From Oxyruncus cristatus (taxonomy: Eukaryota > Chordata > Aves > Passeriformes > Cotingidae), in NCBI GenBank assembly GCA_013399855.1, contig VXAY01006796.1, positions 62,001-126,000 of the forward strand: DNA of 64,000 bases, read 5' to 3'. The notes below the pieces were generated by a model, which saw only the letters and a program-made list of their open reading frames with translations, was not told the DNA's origin and made no database searches. Position 1 is the stretch's first letter; every line of letters begins with the position of its first letter. Shown in pieces: positions 34,701-47,283 of this stretch. The translations under genes and the position numbers were made by a program.

Positions 34701-37700
34701 ATATCTTGTCATCTCTAGCACTATTATAATGTGATTAGAGAGGGAGAGTCAAATGCCCTGACCATTTTTTCTGGTTGAAATTGTCCTCTGGGTCTGTAGA
34801 GTGGCAGAAGGGTGGACCTTTCAAACAGTACAGTGATGGTTTTGTTTTGATCCATTCTTTGAAAGGTGAGTCAATAAAAACTGATTCTTACAGATATCTT
34901 TACAATCTCCAGTTCAACTTTCATCTTACTTTCTAGGTGCTCATGATAGAGAAGGAGAGCAGCAGTGGTAGCTACTTGATGGCTCCACATGTGCAGAGCA
35001 GCTCAAAGCATTTGCTGACTGACCAGGCCAGCTGATGATGGAAATGCAGAGCAGCAACTTCCCCTTTGCTTTCCCTTGCTGGAGGTTCTGGCTGGGTTTC
35101 TCTGTTTGACTCACATGCCATTTCCCTCAAAACTTGTAGGACTCTGCTAACTCTGCCTCATTCTGAAATTCAGCTGAAATCTGTCAGTATGTCTCTGTTG
35201 GGATTTTGGCACCAGAAGTAGGATTTTAAAAGCTTTGTTTCTTTTGGAAGCCCGGGGTATAATGTGAATATTAGATCTGAGCTGCTGTAATCAAGATTTG
35301 GAAGGACTGCACGGAATGGGGCAGGACCCTGAATGCATGGCTGGAAAAGGAAAAGCTGCAGTGGACATATTTTGAGCATTTCTTACCAGAAGGCACTAAG
35401 AGACTAGACCAGGAGACAGTACTTGAAAGAGTCTGTAGTATCCTCTATGTCTCATTAACAGATGGTTCTAAGAGGCAACTGTGGAAATGCAAACTCATGC
35501 ATGTTTGTGCTTGCTCTGCTTGTGCCTCTCCTGGCAGCACTCACTGGCATAATCTGTTGGAAATTAACCTTTTGCACGAGGTATCGCTACAGAGGCTGTA
35601 TAATTCCTCCCATTGCCTGTGACAAATCTCTGTCCCCCCTCCTCCACACTCTTCCCAACAAGAAGGAATTCTGTCAGAATGGTAGAGAATTGCTGGGTAG
35701 AGGATCTCACACTTGTGATGGGCAAACTTTCTTCTCCTGCTGTAAGTTTTTCTGTGCTTTCATTGCCACGATTGTCCACACAATCCTCTACCCCAATTAC
35801 CCATTGATTAGGGCTCCTCTGGTAATCTGCCAGATGCAGGTTTGTTACCAACAGATGGCAGAAAGCATTTGAGGTAATGAGAGAAAGGATAACGATTGCT
35901 GATCTGCATAATAATCAGCTTGTGAACAGGTTTCGTGGTTTTTTTCCTGTTTCCACTGGCTCAAAGATTGCACTGTCAGACAACCAGGCACCTTCTCTTG
36001 AGTTAAAGAAATAGTAAGGGAAGAACCCATTTCTTCCAGCTACTGTTAAGATTTCTGAAGATGCATGTACTCTCCATCACACAGGTTAAGATTTAGTCAC
36101 AGGTTGTGCCCAGAGTGCTAGGAATGAACGTTCAGTCCTCTTGTGATCAAGACCTCCAACCAACCAATGCAGTCAGAAAGACTTTCCCTTTTCTGTTTAT
36201 TGAGAGAATTTTTCCCACCTTTATCATGAGACCCTTGTCTTCCTTGGACCAGCATCACTTTGCACTCTCCAATACCTAGTCTGAAAACATGACTTCCCAC
36301 TTCCATGTGTTTTGGAGTTCCTTAACTAAATTCTGCTGCTTTGCACATTGAGACAAGCACACCACTGCCACTTACAAGTCTACATAAATTATTCTGGGGT
36401 CCTTGCAGGAACAAGTCTTCCCTGGCATACTCTAGAGCAGTGTTACTGGAGTTATGTATCTTAGCACCGATGTCCTATGATGCACAAAACCTGTAGTACA
36501 GATTTTTACTGTTTGAAATCTATATGCACTTAAACTCTTTCTATTCCTAACTATCCCTATATGAAACAAGCCATGTAACACTCAAAAATTGTCTACAGTG
36601 AATTTTGGCAAAGGATTTGGATTGAAGAACTTTTCCCAAAAAGTAGCCTTACACATGTTCAGGAGATGGGTGCTAATGCTGAGCTGTTCTCCATTTATCC
36701 CCCAGGAGGACTGATAGACAAAGGGGACAAGTTTCCATTGAACCCCTTTACTTTGTGAAATCCCTTTCTTCGTTTAAGATGATCTAGATGGAGGTTTTTG
36801 AAATTCGGACTTGATTCCATAGAATAGTAAATGCAGATGATTTCCCTGAGAATCTTTTCTTTTTACGCTGGGTGCTGATAATGTGGCACCCTCCTGCCAG
36901 TTCTCTGGAAGGATGGTGTTTATCAGATCTCAGCTGTATCATGTGCAGCCATGCACTTGTCACTAGTAATTTTAGCAGCTGAACCTTACAAGGCAATCAC
37001 TATCTACTCCTGTCAGTGTGTTGCACCTGTATAATCTGGAGGAGAGGGAGAATTTTTCTTTTTGAGCCTGTACTCCAGAACACAAGGCTTTTCTATTAAA
37101 TCTTGATGCCCAGCTACAGATATTGCTGTTGGTTACAGGATTTTCCTGTCCTTAGCCCGGTTTCTAAGGAAACGGCGCCTGGGCATCCGAGCTTGTGCAC
37201 ATTTGTTATATCCTTTTTTTCTGTGTCCATGGTTTTTCCTCTCCAATTTCTGAATTTTTTGCCAAGTGCAATTTTATTTGACACAAACATTGTGAAGTTA
37301 CTGACTTGCTTTAAGTTTCCTGAAAATAGGTGATGGGGAGTGGCTTTTACTTGTGGCTCTATAAACAATGCCCATGGTGTATGCTCGAAGTTTGAGTTAC
37401 TAGAGAATCTGTAGGAAAGAAAAATAGGGGAGGTTGCAGGCAGAGGAAAAACTTCTTCTGAATGCTGTGGCTTGTTAGACACATGCAAGTCCAAATGCTA
37501 ATTCATATAACAGCCATTTTCTCTAATTCGACTTCTGCAACTGCTTGTGAAAATTAGTCACAGTAGTCACTGTGAGGGGAAAAAACCCTAAGTTTCTTGC
37601 ATTTTACAGAGACTATCTATGACTGTCCTAATTTAGCACCACTGCAACATGACAGACTATCCTTGTAGGTGCCTGTGGGACACTTATTAACATGTTCTAT

Positions 37701-40700
37701 TTATTTTCTGGAAAGAGAATGGCTGAACCATGTCCTGTGTTTAGAGAGACCAATGTTTCTGAAGAAAAATGGAGCTTTTAGCTATTCTGTTGAACAGGTG
37801 ACCCCTGATTAAGTTGGGTCTTGCCCAGAAGCCCTGCAGGGAGGGAGAAAAGCCTGAGGCAGGGATTTCATGTGCATCTGAGCTGACATTCGTTTCTTCT
37901 GGCTTGTGGATGTCACCAGTGGGCAATAGGACCTGACAAGATATGTGTAGGGAGGGAAGAAGTAAAAAAAGGGAGGAGGAATTTCATCTTTCATCTCTTG
38001 GTTATAGTGAGCTATTTAGTTTACTGCTTCTCAGGCTGCTGAGAGTTTGGATATGTAAAGATAATGCATATTCCTAAGGCAGGATCTCTCTTGATGGAAA
38101 CAATAATCATGACAAATGGGAGTCAACTGCGAGACTGTGTGTATCCTGACAGCAGCATGCTGGGTGAAAAACAGACTTCTTGGAACTGATCAGAGTGTAA
38201 GTAAAAACAAGTATGCGGGGGGGAGTTGTTTTTGTTTTTTATGTTTCTCCCAAAGAGCACTGTCTGTTAATACTTCTTTCTTTGCTGGTACCCAGGGACC
38301 TGCCTGTGTTAACTGATTCCGGGGGAATCGGCAGACTTTAAGGTTCAGTATTGATGCGGGGTTAATGACTCCCTGCTGAGGGAGGCTGGGGCACTCTATG
38401 GCAGGACTGCTTCTTTGACTCTGCACAGGCCACTTGGGAGATGGTAACAGCACAGGTAGTGCTGTTGATGCTCTGCTGGTAATGCACAATGCTCTGTCAG
38501 GCAGCAGAGACTGGGTAGAGGTGTCTCTCATTCTTCAAGGGGACTTCATTAGCTGGGTTAGGGGTATGTGTGTGTGGGGAAGGGAGGTTTTCCAGGAGAA
38601 GAGATGGAGTCTGGACTGTGTCCATCGCCCCCCACCCTATTAATCTTTGCAAAAGACAGCTATATTTGTTAGCTGGTAGAGCTGAGTTACTTCACTGCTG
38701 ACAGAAAGTAATGCTGCTGAGCTTGCTTCCTTCTGAGGGAGCTCAAGCAGGACTGCTCCAGGCACTGAATTCCCAGGGACTATGTGTAGATCGAGGTTGT
38801 CACACTAGTTGCAATGCTTCACAGATGTACTGAAACTTCTACATCAACCTTTTAAGTGAAGGAATGGAGAGTGAGGGTTTATTTAGGGAACAAACAGAAG
38901 TGCCTCTAGAGTTCAGAAATAAAAGCACATGAACTTTAATGTTTTTAAAAGCATCCCTCTCTGTACGTTTCCTTGAAAGTGTTCTCAAGGCTGCTGTGCA
39001 GTGTAATGTCACTTCAAGCCTATACAAGATCAAAAATGCTGCTCTTTAGCCAGTGAAAGAGATGCTCAAATGAATGAGGTAGTATTTCTTAAGGCAGTGG
39101 ATTCAATGAAGCAGTATCCAGAACCTTTCCTGCTAGCAAAAGTGAGGCTAAGCTGAGATGCCAGTGAGCTACTGTTAATAGCTTATGACAGTTATTTTCT
39201 CTGCTATTATCCTGGCTTTGATTCCTGGCTTTGGTCCACTTAGTAATACTGTGCATCTCCTGTGAAAGATGTCCTGTGCAGTCTCTTTTTAGACAGCAGA
39301 CAGGTGCTGAGTTTCATGTTCAAAAGCAATTGATTTGTTATTGATTACAGTATACCTAACTGCTTTCTCTGGCCTTAGTCTCTTGCAAATGAACATAACC
39401 AAAAGGAGTAAGAGGAATTAGAGAACAGATAACTCACATTTCTACATGTCTCTGTCTCATCTTTATTTGCATGTCCATATCCAGAGTGCTGCTGAACACC
39501 TGTGTTTGCTGCTGCTGAAATTGGTGCTCAGAATTGTTCAGAAATAAATTTCAGGCTTATTGTTATTTATCCAGTACACCTGCTTCCACATTCTTCTTCC
39601 CTTCTTCTATGGAAACCCTCAGCAATGCCACTTTTAAGGCTTCAGAGAGTCAAACTACCACAAAAACATTGCCAGTGACTTCACAGAAACAGTGGCTGGC
39701 ACAAGGCATTTCTAATTCCTTGTAGTGCTTAACTAAGAATTAGTTGAGAATGCTGAGCTATTCATTAGCACACATAACAACAGTACTGTGTGGTACTTCA
39801 AAGACAGAATTTAAACTCCGCAATAGTCCTACTGAGATATTTTATTGCCTTTGGCTTGAGACCCTTTCTTCCTAGTGAAGATGTCTGGCTTCATAAGTGC
39901 AGGTTGCTTTATTTACAGATGCCACGCTTAAATTCGTCTTTAAAGGAGCTCATTCATAGCAGTCCCAACTCTAGAGTGAATCTGAGTGTGTTTTGTGTAT
40001 GATGTGTGATTCTGAGACAGGACTGGGTACTCGTAGAGGCTACTCTTTCTCTTTAGTAAGAGCTAGGAAGCTTTGCAGCTGCAAGTGGTGTAAGTTTTTG
40101 GGTCCCCCACAAAGCATTCCACTCTGCTATACATCCTGAGTCTTGGTCAGGATGTGGTAAGACAGGACAATTCATAAAGAAGGGGTATTGTTTCCTAACT
40201 CTCACAGTTTAATCTGCGACCACATATGAGAAGTGCCACAATTCTAGTTTTTGTTCAGCAGGGCTCCTCTTCCTGGTCTCAGTTATTGGGCTGACCAAAG
40301 GAAAGATTAAAGTCTATTTTTAACTGAGTATTCATTATTTTTCCCCTTTCCCTCTTTTTATAGTATAATATATCATGAAGGACTTCATGCCATCAACACC
40401 TTTTTCTCAAAACTGATACTAACCAGAACCAAATAAAATAGCTTGTGATAAGTTGCCATTTGCTTAATGCTCTTGTCCCTTGAAGGTGTAAAAATCTTAG
40501 CATGTCTTCCTGGTTCTGATACCTGCTTACTCTGTGGCCTTTGGGTCACATAATTATATGCTAAAATGGGAAGAATGATACCTATGGCAGATGGCTGTGT
40601 GGCTATCTCAGGCTCTCACAGCCAACGGGAGTGTAAGACACACTCATTTCTGAGTCAGAAAAAGCTCTGTCACCATGCCCATGAAGGGTATTGGGAAAAG

Positions 40701-41199
40701 AAAGCTCCCAAAGAAATTCTGTTGGAGGTTTTCTGTCCTCTGTCTGGATTGCTGCCAGAGCTGGTGATGGAATGAGTGCTGTGACAGATTAAAGTTACAC
40801 TAATCCAGATCATCCAGAAATGCGAGACCTCCAATCATTCATGTGGAGGCCAGAAAATTAGACAGTTGCCATTCTAAAAAAGAAAATACTCTTTCCTGAT
40901 GTTCCACTGGGACTATCATATTGCAATCCAGTGACCTTATGGTGAGCACCTAGTAAGTCTTTCGTGGTTTCTTCCTGCTCTTGCTTCATGTCTTCCTTCC
41001 TCAGGAACTGAGGAATACTCTAGAGGCTGCCATCTGTGAATACCTGTTCAGTATTGCACCTTGATTAAGATGTGCATAAGTTTTTGAAAATTGTTTTTTA
41101 TAACAGCAGGACCTGCAGTGGTTATCTAACTGTCCTAAGCTACAGGCTTGGGGATTCCGGGTGCAGATATATTGCTTGAGCATAATCAAACCCGATTTT
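28742..41199. other. Gene-poor intergenic DNA
   Basis: About 12.5 kb without a recognisable coding exon, RNA gene or repeat family. Longest ORFs (up to 138 codons) have no family features. A 51-base exon-like segment is at 30791-30841, and two AATAAA hexamers lie close together near 31028 and 31063 on the plus strand. These could mark the 3' end of an unknown transcript, but nothing confirms it. Confidence 0.5.
30791..30841 (+). other. Exon-like 51-base segment with splice sites
   Basis: Bounded by TTTCATTGTAG and a CAG/GTATTC donor; 51 bases, open in one frame (VAAYRKRLNNWFGIQKQ). It is in the same orientation as the 24-base segment at 27613 and both preserve phase 0. I know no protein with this stretch. 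Confidence 0.15.
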
Positions 41200-42612
41200 C
41201 AAGACAGGCAAGAAGAAGAACCCTGGAAACTACAGGCCTGCAAGTCCCACTTCAGTGCCTGGTAAAGTTATGGAGAAGATTATTCTGGGAAGTATTGAAA
41301 AACACCTAAAAGACAATGCTGTCATTGGTTGCAGCCAGCACGGCTTCATGAGAGGAGAGTCCTGCTCATCAAACCTGATTTTCTTTTATGAAAAGGTAAC
41401 CCACCTAGTTGATCAAGGGAAGCCAGCTGGCTTTTTGGATTTCAGTAAAGCTTTCGGTACTGTCTCTCCCAGTTCTGCACAAAATGTCCAGCCCACAGCT
41501 GGATAAACACATCATGAGGTGGGTGAGCAGTTGGTTCACGGGTCGAGCACAGAGGGTAATAGTGAATGGGGGAACATCAGACTGGTGATCTGTCACTAGT
41601 GGGGTTCCGCAGGGCTCCATCTTGGGCCCTGTGCTCTTCAACATCTTCATAGATGACTTGGACACAGGACTGGAAGGGATACTGAGCAAGTTTGCAGATG
41701 ATACAAAACTCAGAGGAGGTGCTGAATTCCTTGAAGGCAGTGAGGCCCTGTAGAGAGACCTCGACAAATTAGAGGACTGGGCAATCCCCAACCGTATGAA
41801 GGTCAACAAGGGAAAGTGCCAGATTCTGCACCTGGGATGTGGCAACCCTGGATGCCTCAGGGCATACAGTCTGGGGAATGAGGTGCTGGAAAGCAGTGCT
41901 GTGGAAAGGGACCTGGGAGTCATGGTTGAAGGCAAGTTGAACATGAGTCAGCAGTGCTCTGGCAGCCAGGAGGGCCAACTGTGTCCTGGNNNNNNNNNNN
42001 NNNNNNNNNNNNNNNNNNNNNNNNNNNNNNNNNNNNNNNNNNNNNNNNNNNNNNNNNNNNNNNNNNNNNNNNNNNNNNNNNNNNNNNNNNNNNNNNNNNN
42101 NNNNNNNNNNNNNNNNNNNNNNNNNNNNNNNNNNNNNNNNNNNNNNNNNNNNNNNNNNNNNNNNNNNNNNNNNNNNNNNNNNNNNNNNNNNNNNNNNNNN
42201 NNNNNNNNNNNNNNNNNNNNNNNNNNNNNNNNNNNNNNNNNNNNNNNNNNNNNNNNNNNNNNNNNNNNNNNNNNNNNNNNNNNNNNNNNNNNNNNNNNNN
42301 NNNNNNNNNNNNNNNNNNNNNNNNNNNNNNNNNNNNNNNNNNNNNNNNNNNNNNNNNNNNNNNNNNNNNNNNNNNNNNNNNNNNNNNNNNNNNNNNNNNN
42401 NNNNNNNNNNNNNNNNNNNNNNNNNNNNNNNNNNNNNNNNNNNNNNNNNNNNNNNNNNNNNNNNNNNNNNNNNNNNNNNNNNNNNNNNNNNNNNNNNNNA
42501 CAGTGCCCTCAGGAACATAGCATGACTCCTGGGGATGGTCCTGTGCAGGGCTATGGGCTGGACTAATGATCCTTGAGGGTCCCTTCCAGCTCTGCATATT
42601 CTGTGATGCTGC
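41200..42612 (+). mobile_element. CR1 LINE pol fragment with assembly gap, plus orientation
   Basis: The sequence encodes part of the CR1 ORF2 reverse transcriptase. Recognisable are a palm/fingers segment (CSQHGFMRGESC, then FLDFSKAFGTVS), [20 protein letters not shown] and the catalytic FADD motif near 41690-41705, followed by the thumb region. In-frame stops (around 41587 and 41752) and a frame change near 41470-41500 show that it is dead. The 3' end, from the pol tail to ATTCTGTGATGCTG, resumes after the gap at 42500-42612. The middle is hidden by N. Confidence 0.92.
41990..42499. other. Assembly gap (510 N)
   Basis: 510 consecutive N inside the CR1 copy. The flanks are consistent with one continuous CR1 element, so the gap probably hides repeat sequence only; the true length may differ from 510. 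Confidence 0.98.
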
Positions 42613-42810
42613 AAAAGAATTACTATCACACAATCTCAGCAGGGCTTGAACATACAGAGTGCCTCTGAGGCAGTCAGGGCTTCCATGGAGAGCTTTCTTT
42701 CGTAGTTTAAAATGTGTTGTAACCAAAATAAAGTGATCTGTGCTGGAATGACACCAGCTGAGCTTCCTTTCCCAGCATAAAATACAAGTCTGTGGTCAGT
42801 TTTTCCTGCC

Positions 42811-42827
42811 TTTTTTTTTTTTTTTTT
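42811..42827 (+). repeat. Poly(T) run
   Basis: Seventeen consecutive T just downstream of the CR1 copy. Simple sequence. Confidence 0.75.
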
Positions 42828-45800
42828 CCACTTAAACTTATCATCTTTTTGGGGTGTTCTCTGTATTACTACAGCAGGGCATCATCTTGCATATTCTGAG
42901 ACATCTAATGACTGCCTTTTTTTGTCCTTTTTAATCTATCCAGTAGAACTATTCTCTCTGGCAGAGAGAACAATCTGATGCTACAGGTATTTTAGTGAGC
43001 CAAAATAGAGTGAGGGGGATATTCTTCTCTGAGGATTGGGCATGCTGGGACTGAAAAACTTAGTGCATATACAAGAAATAGCACTGAGTGATTCACTTGC
43101 AGTCATGTGAGTTTCTCTGGCAGTCTATTCCTGTTTTCCCTTGTTATAAAAAATAGCAAATGCACTTCCACCAAAAATCTATGCAGGAGTGGTTGACTTT
43201 AATTGACTCTTTAGGTACAAACAAGAGCAACAACACTGTGGTTGTAGTTTATAGATTTTTCCCCTGGAAAAAACCCAGCTCTCATGGAGAGTTGGACTAT
43301 GCATCTCTCTTGTTAGCTTTCATAAAATAGGAATAACTATAAGAACAAAAATTGTAGGAAGGCAATGAATGTGTTCCTGCACGTTTGTTTAGGTGTTGCA
43401 GGTCAGGTATGAAAGGCAAGCTCCTGAGGCAGGAACCCCCAAGGTTCAAGCAATCTTGCCAGGTGAAGAGCTGAGATCAAGAAATCTTGACACTTAGAAA
43501 ATGAGGTTCTATTGCTTCTGTTTTGGGCTGCCACCATTTTTTACACTTCCTTTTACAGCAGAGAAGGACAGAAGCTATCTCTGAAAATACAAGTATTTCA
43601 TCATTATCTGCTTTCAGAGTCCGGGCTTGAAAACAAAACGTGAAAAGAAAAATGCAAGAGATGGTGTCAGTGACTGTTCCATGGTGCTTTATCAAGCTCT
43701 TCTGTACAACTGGCACATAAGGAGACCCAACCCTTATCCAGAAGTGAAGTCATGCTGCACAGCCACAACTTTGTCCCAACTGCACATGCAACGTATGGTG
43801 ATGCCATGTGACTCTCCAAGTCCCTCAGGCTTGCCTATTGGGGTCCCCATCCTCAGACCTTCATGCCTGTTTCTGTGTAACAGATATCCTTTGCCTTTTA
43901 CAAGAAGAAAAGTAAATGCCACTCCTTGTCTAAAACAGTGCCGTTTTTTCCCCCTAATGAGCCCCTGGCAAATGCTGTATCTGAAAAGATATTTTCTTCT
44001 GTAGCTTACAAGCTGATTGATCCCCTGTGGGTCAAGGGGAGAGTGCCAGGAAAGGGAAGAATTCAATTCTGCCTTTTCAAGACTAATCCTGACATGCGAG
44101 TGTTTGCATGCTGGAAAGTGTTTCTGTACACTTCTGAGAACTATGATTATAATCCAATACAGCTGCTGTGCTAGCGTGTCCCTTCCTCTCCTCTGGCACC
44201 AGATCCAGGCCTCCGCTTTTTGAAGACCTATCTAGGAAGCCTCCACACCTGGTTGTATAAAATGTTTCTGCTTGCAATAAAACTCAGCAGGACCCAATAC
44301 CCTGTAATAGTGTTATTACCTCTTGTGCTAGAGAATGCCTGTTAAAACTTTGGCCAAATGTCGGACATTCAGTTTGGCTTCCCCTGAGCTGCCGCAAAGT
44401 AGAAGGAGGTGCTTAGAAAAAAGGACTTCACCTGTGGTTTTTTGAGGGCACTGTAGCTCCTCAGTCTTCATCTGGTGTCAGGATAGTGTTAGATTTGAGT
44501 GTTGTTCTGTCTGCTGTAGACTTTGTCCCGAATGAGATTGATTTGCAAAAAGCAATGAGGATGGGGAAAGAGAAGAAATAATCTGGTGCAAACACAAATA
44601 ATCTGCGTGTGCTATTACACCACGAGTATATGCCACAATTCTAAGGGAATTTCTTCTTCCTTTCCTAGAAGAGAGGAAAAGGGGGGAGGGGGGAATATCC
44701 ACCCTTTTCCTTTAATTTAGCCATGTTTTTTAAATTAAAAGAGAGATTTGGAAAGTGTAACTGCTTTTGCAACCCCCACTATACAACAATTCAAGCTGCT
44801 CACAAAGCTTACAGGCTCCTCTACCTCTTCAGTGCTGTTTTTTTTCAGCTATGGAGAAATCTATAGTTCTGGCCCTGTGGCATTTTTTAGAGGCATAGGG
44901 ATGTTAATGCCAGAATCTTGGCAGCTTTCCAACCAGAGTAATTACATTCTGCCGACCTGAAATTCTTCCTGCTTCCACACAAGGTCACTTTAGGCACCAA
45001 CAGAGCCAGGGCTACAACCCGGTGCCCTGCTTTGCCCTCCCCTCCATCCCCTTCGTCTGTCCTCCAGGCACCTTCTCCTCAAAGGCACAGAGGGCTCCTT
45101 GCTCACTCGAAGGTACCCAGTGCCCCGTAAAAATTGAGCTAAGGAAATGGGTCTGATCAAATCCCCTGAACGGCTGTCATTAGGTTTTGAAGTGTGACCT
45201 GATATCCTGTTTCCTTTGATAAGTCAGAGGCTGGTATTTTAACAGACAGTGGCTCTTTTCTTTTTCTCCCTTCGACCCCTTTGGAGCCAGTGTGGCACAG
45301 CTAATTCATGGAGGAAATTACATTTATTACTTCTCTTAGCAAATGCGCCCCCTCTGCAATGCCGGTTCGTGCAGCATAGGACAGATGCAAGTCAGCCAGC
45401 CCATTTTCCTAATTTCATTTGGAAGGATCAAGAGACACCATGCTGATCTCGCAGGCTGGGGGCTCAGTCTAGAAAGAAAAGGCGCAGCAGTCTCCCGCAT
45501 TGATGGAATCTATGGCCTTGCCCCAAGTGTTGGTTGTCCAAAAAGAAAAAAACTCAAGGACAAAGCATATCCTTCCAAAATCAAAACAAACTGCCCCAAC
45601 AAACCCAAACCTGCCTTCATGACAGCCCTGACTGGGAGGAAGGAATCTGGCTTTGGGGCAGTAACTCAGCTGTTGTTTCAGTGTAGATCTGCTTGTGCTG
45701 CCTTTGCCTTTCCATCCTGCAAGGCAGAGCTGAGAAAACCCTTGTCCAGGATACTCTGATATTCAAGGCAAATCTTTTCACATGCTCTGTCTGCACAGTC

Positions 45801-47245
45801 TCCTCTGTGACTGTGCGCAGACCTAAATCTCCAGCCACTAATCCCACAGGTCTTTGTGTATTAATTCTTTACAATGCCTCTGTGCTTGCCTTGCCTCTTA
45901 TGCCTAGCCTCTCTTTGATGTCCCAGCTTGCAGGTTTTTAAAACGACACAACCTAGGAAGGATTTGGGGGGACGATAAAATATGTGAGAGACATTCTGGC
46001 CAGATTTGGGGCTGGTTTTGTTGTAAGAAAAAAACCTGCAATTATCCTCATCTATCCTCACCTTTCTACTTTCTTTTTACCCTCCCTAGCATTTGCTTGT
46101 TTTTCTTAAGGAGATGGTGCTAGAAAGAGGCATGGTAATCATGCCTGATATAATTATACAAAGGTGGTTAGAACAGACATCAGAGTGGTCATTCAAGCTT
46201 TTTGAATTCAGCAGTGCTGTCAAAACAAGTATTACAGGACTTGGTCTCAAACTTATCATTCCTGTTTGAAAGTGCTAAAAAGTAAACAACCAGTCAGAAC
46301 AAATATTCACACCACCTCCACCCCAGACTGAATTTAACACTTGTATCAGTTTAAAAAACTGAAGAGTCAGGAAAAGAAGTGTAGAATTGCATTTCTACTT
46401 AAATCAGACCTAACTCAGTCCTCAGTGAAGGTTTAATCTTTGCAGTGGATGAGGCTAGATTTGATGATCTTTCTTGAAACACATAAGATTGAAGTGCTGG
46501 GACAAAGACTGGTTTTCAAATAACTGTGAAATTGTATGAATAGCATACAGCTAAACAGCATAGCTAAAGGTTAAAAAGACTGATCTAATAGGGAAAGCAG
46601 ATGACCACCTAATATTAAGGCTGTTTTTGAAAATGTATTAACCCAATTTCTAACCTTGCAGTCAGCTGCCTCAAAATACTATTGCCTTTGGCTTCAAGCC
46701 AAAGCATCGCTACGCTACACAAAATTACAGTAACCTGTAGACAAATTCAGAAAACAAAAGAAAAATAGAAATCATCCTATTTGACACTTCTGTTTGTGAT
46801 CACTTGCTATTGTGTTTGTATTATCAGTGTGCAATACGGTCCACCATAAGCCAAGGCAGAGACAAGTGGTGTGTGTTCAGGGTGTGTGGTTCTGGGGCTT
46901 TTAGGTGTGCCCAGCTGTGCCACTGGGGTGCCAGTCAGAGGCAGGATATGGACAGGCTTCAGCATGTCATGCTATCTAATCACTGCAGTGTTCGGTCCTT
47001 CCGGCACTTCTCCTGATGACACCAGGCTTCAACATAAAATTTGCTTGATTAAAAAGCACCAGTTTAGGAAACAGTGGGGAGACTGCAAGACTGCCTAGGT
47101 AAAGAGAGGGCACGTCTGCTGGCAGGCAAGAAAGCAAGGCAAGGAAAAGGGTGAAGCCTGCAGATGGGAGAATTAGTGCCTGCTGTTTGTGGGGCAAGGG
47201 CAGAAGGAGCTCCTGCCAGAAATCTGGTGCTGGCAGAGGGATACA

Positions 47246-47283
47246 TACGCACACGCACGCACATGGAAGGAAGCGTGTGTGTA
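47246..47283. repeat. CA/TG-rich imperfect inverted repeat
   Basis: Arms TACGCACACGC (47246-47256) and GCGTGTGTGTA (47273-47283) pair at 10 of 11 positions with a 16-base loop. It is probably a by-product of neighbouring CA- and GT-rich simple sequence. Confidence 0.5.

Noticed and set aside
41769..42726. Long ORFs of 188-286 codons on both strands
   Set aside because: They run through the 510-N gap and are open only because N codons are not stops.
43627..44004. 125-codon plus-strand ORF
   Set aside because: No family features; within the range expected by chance in 64 kb on six frames.
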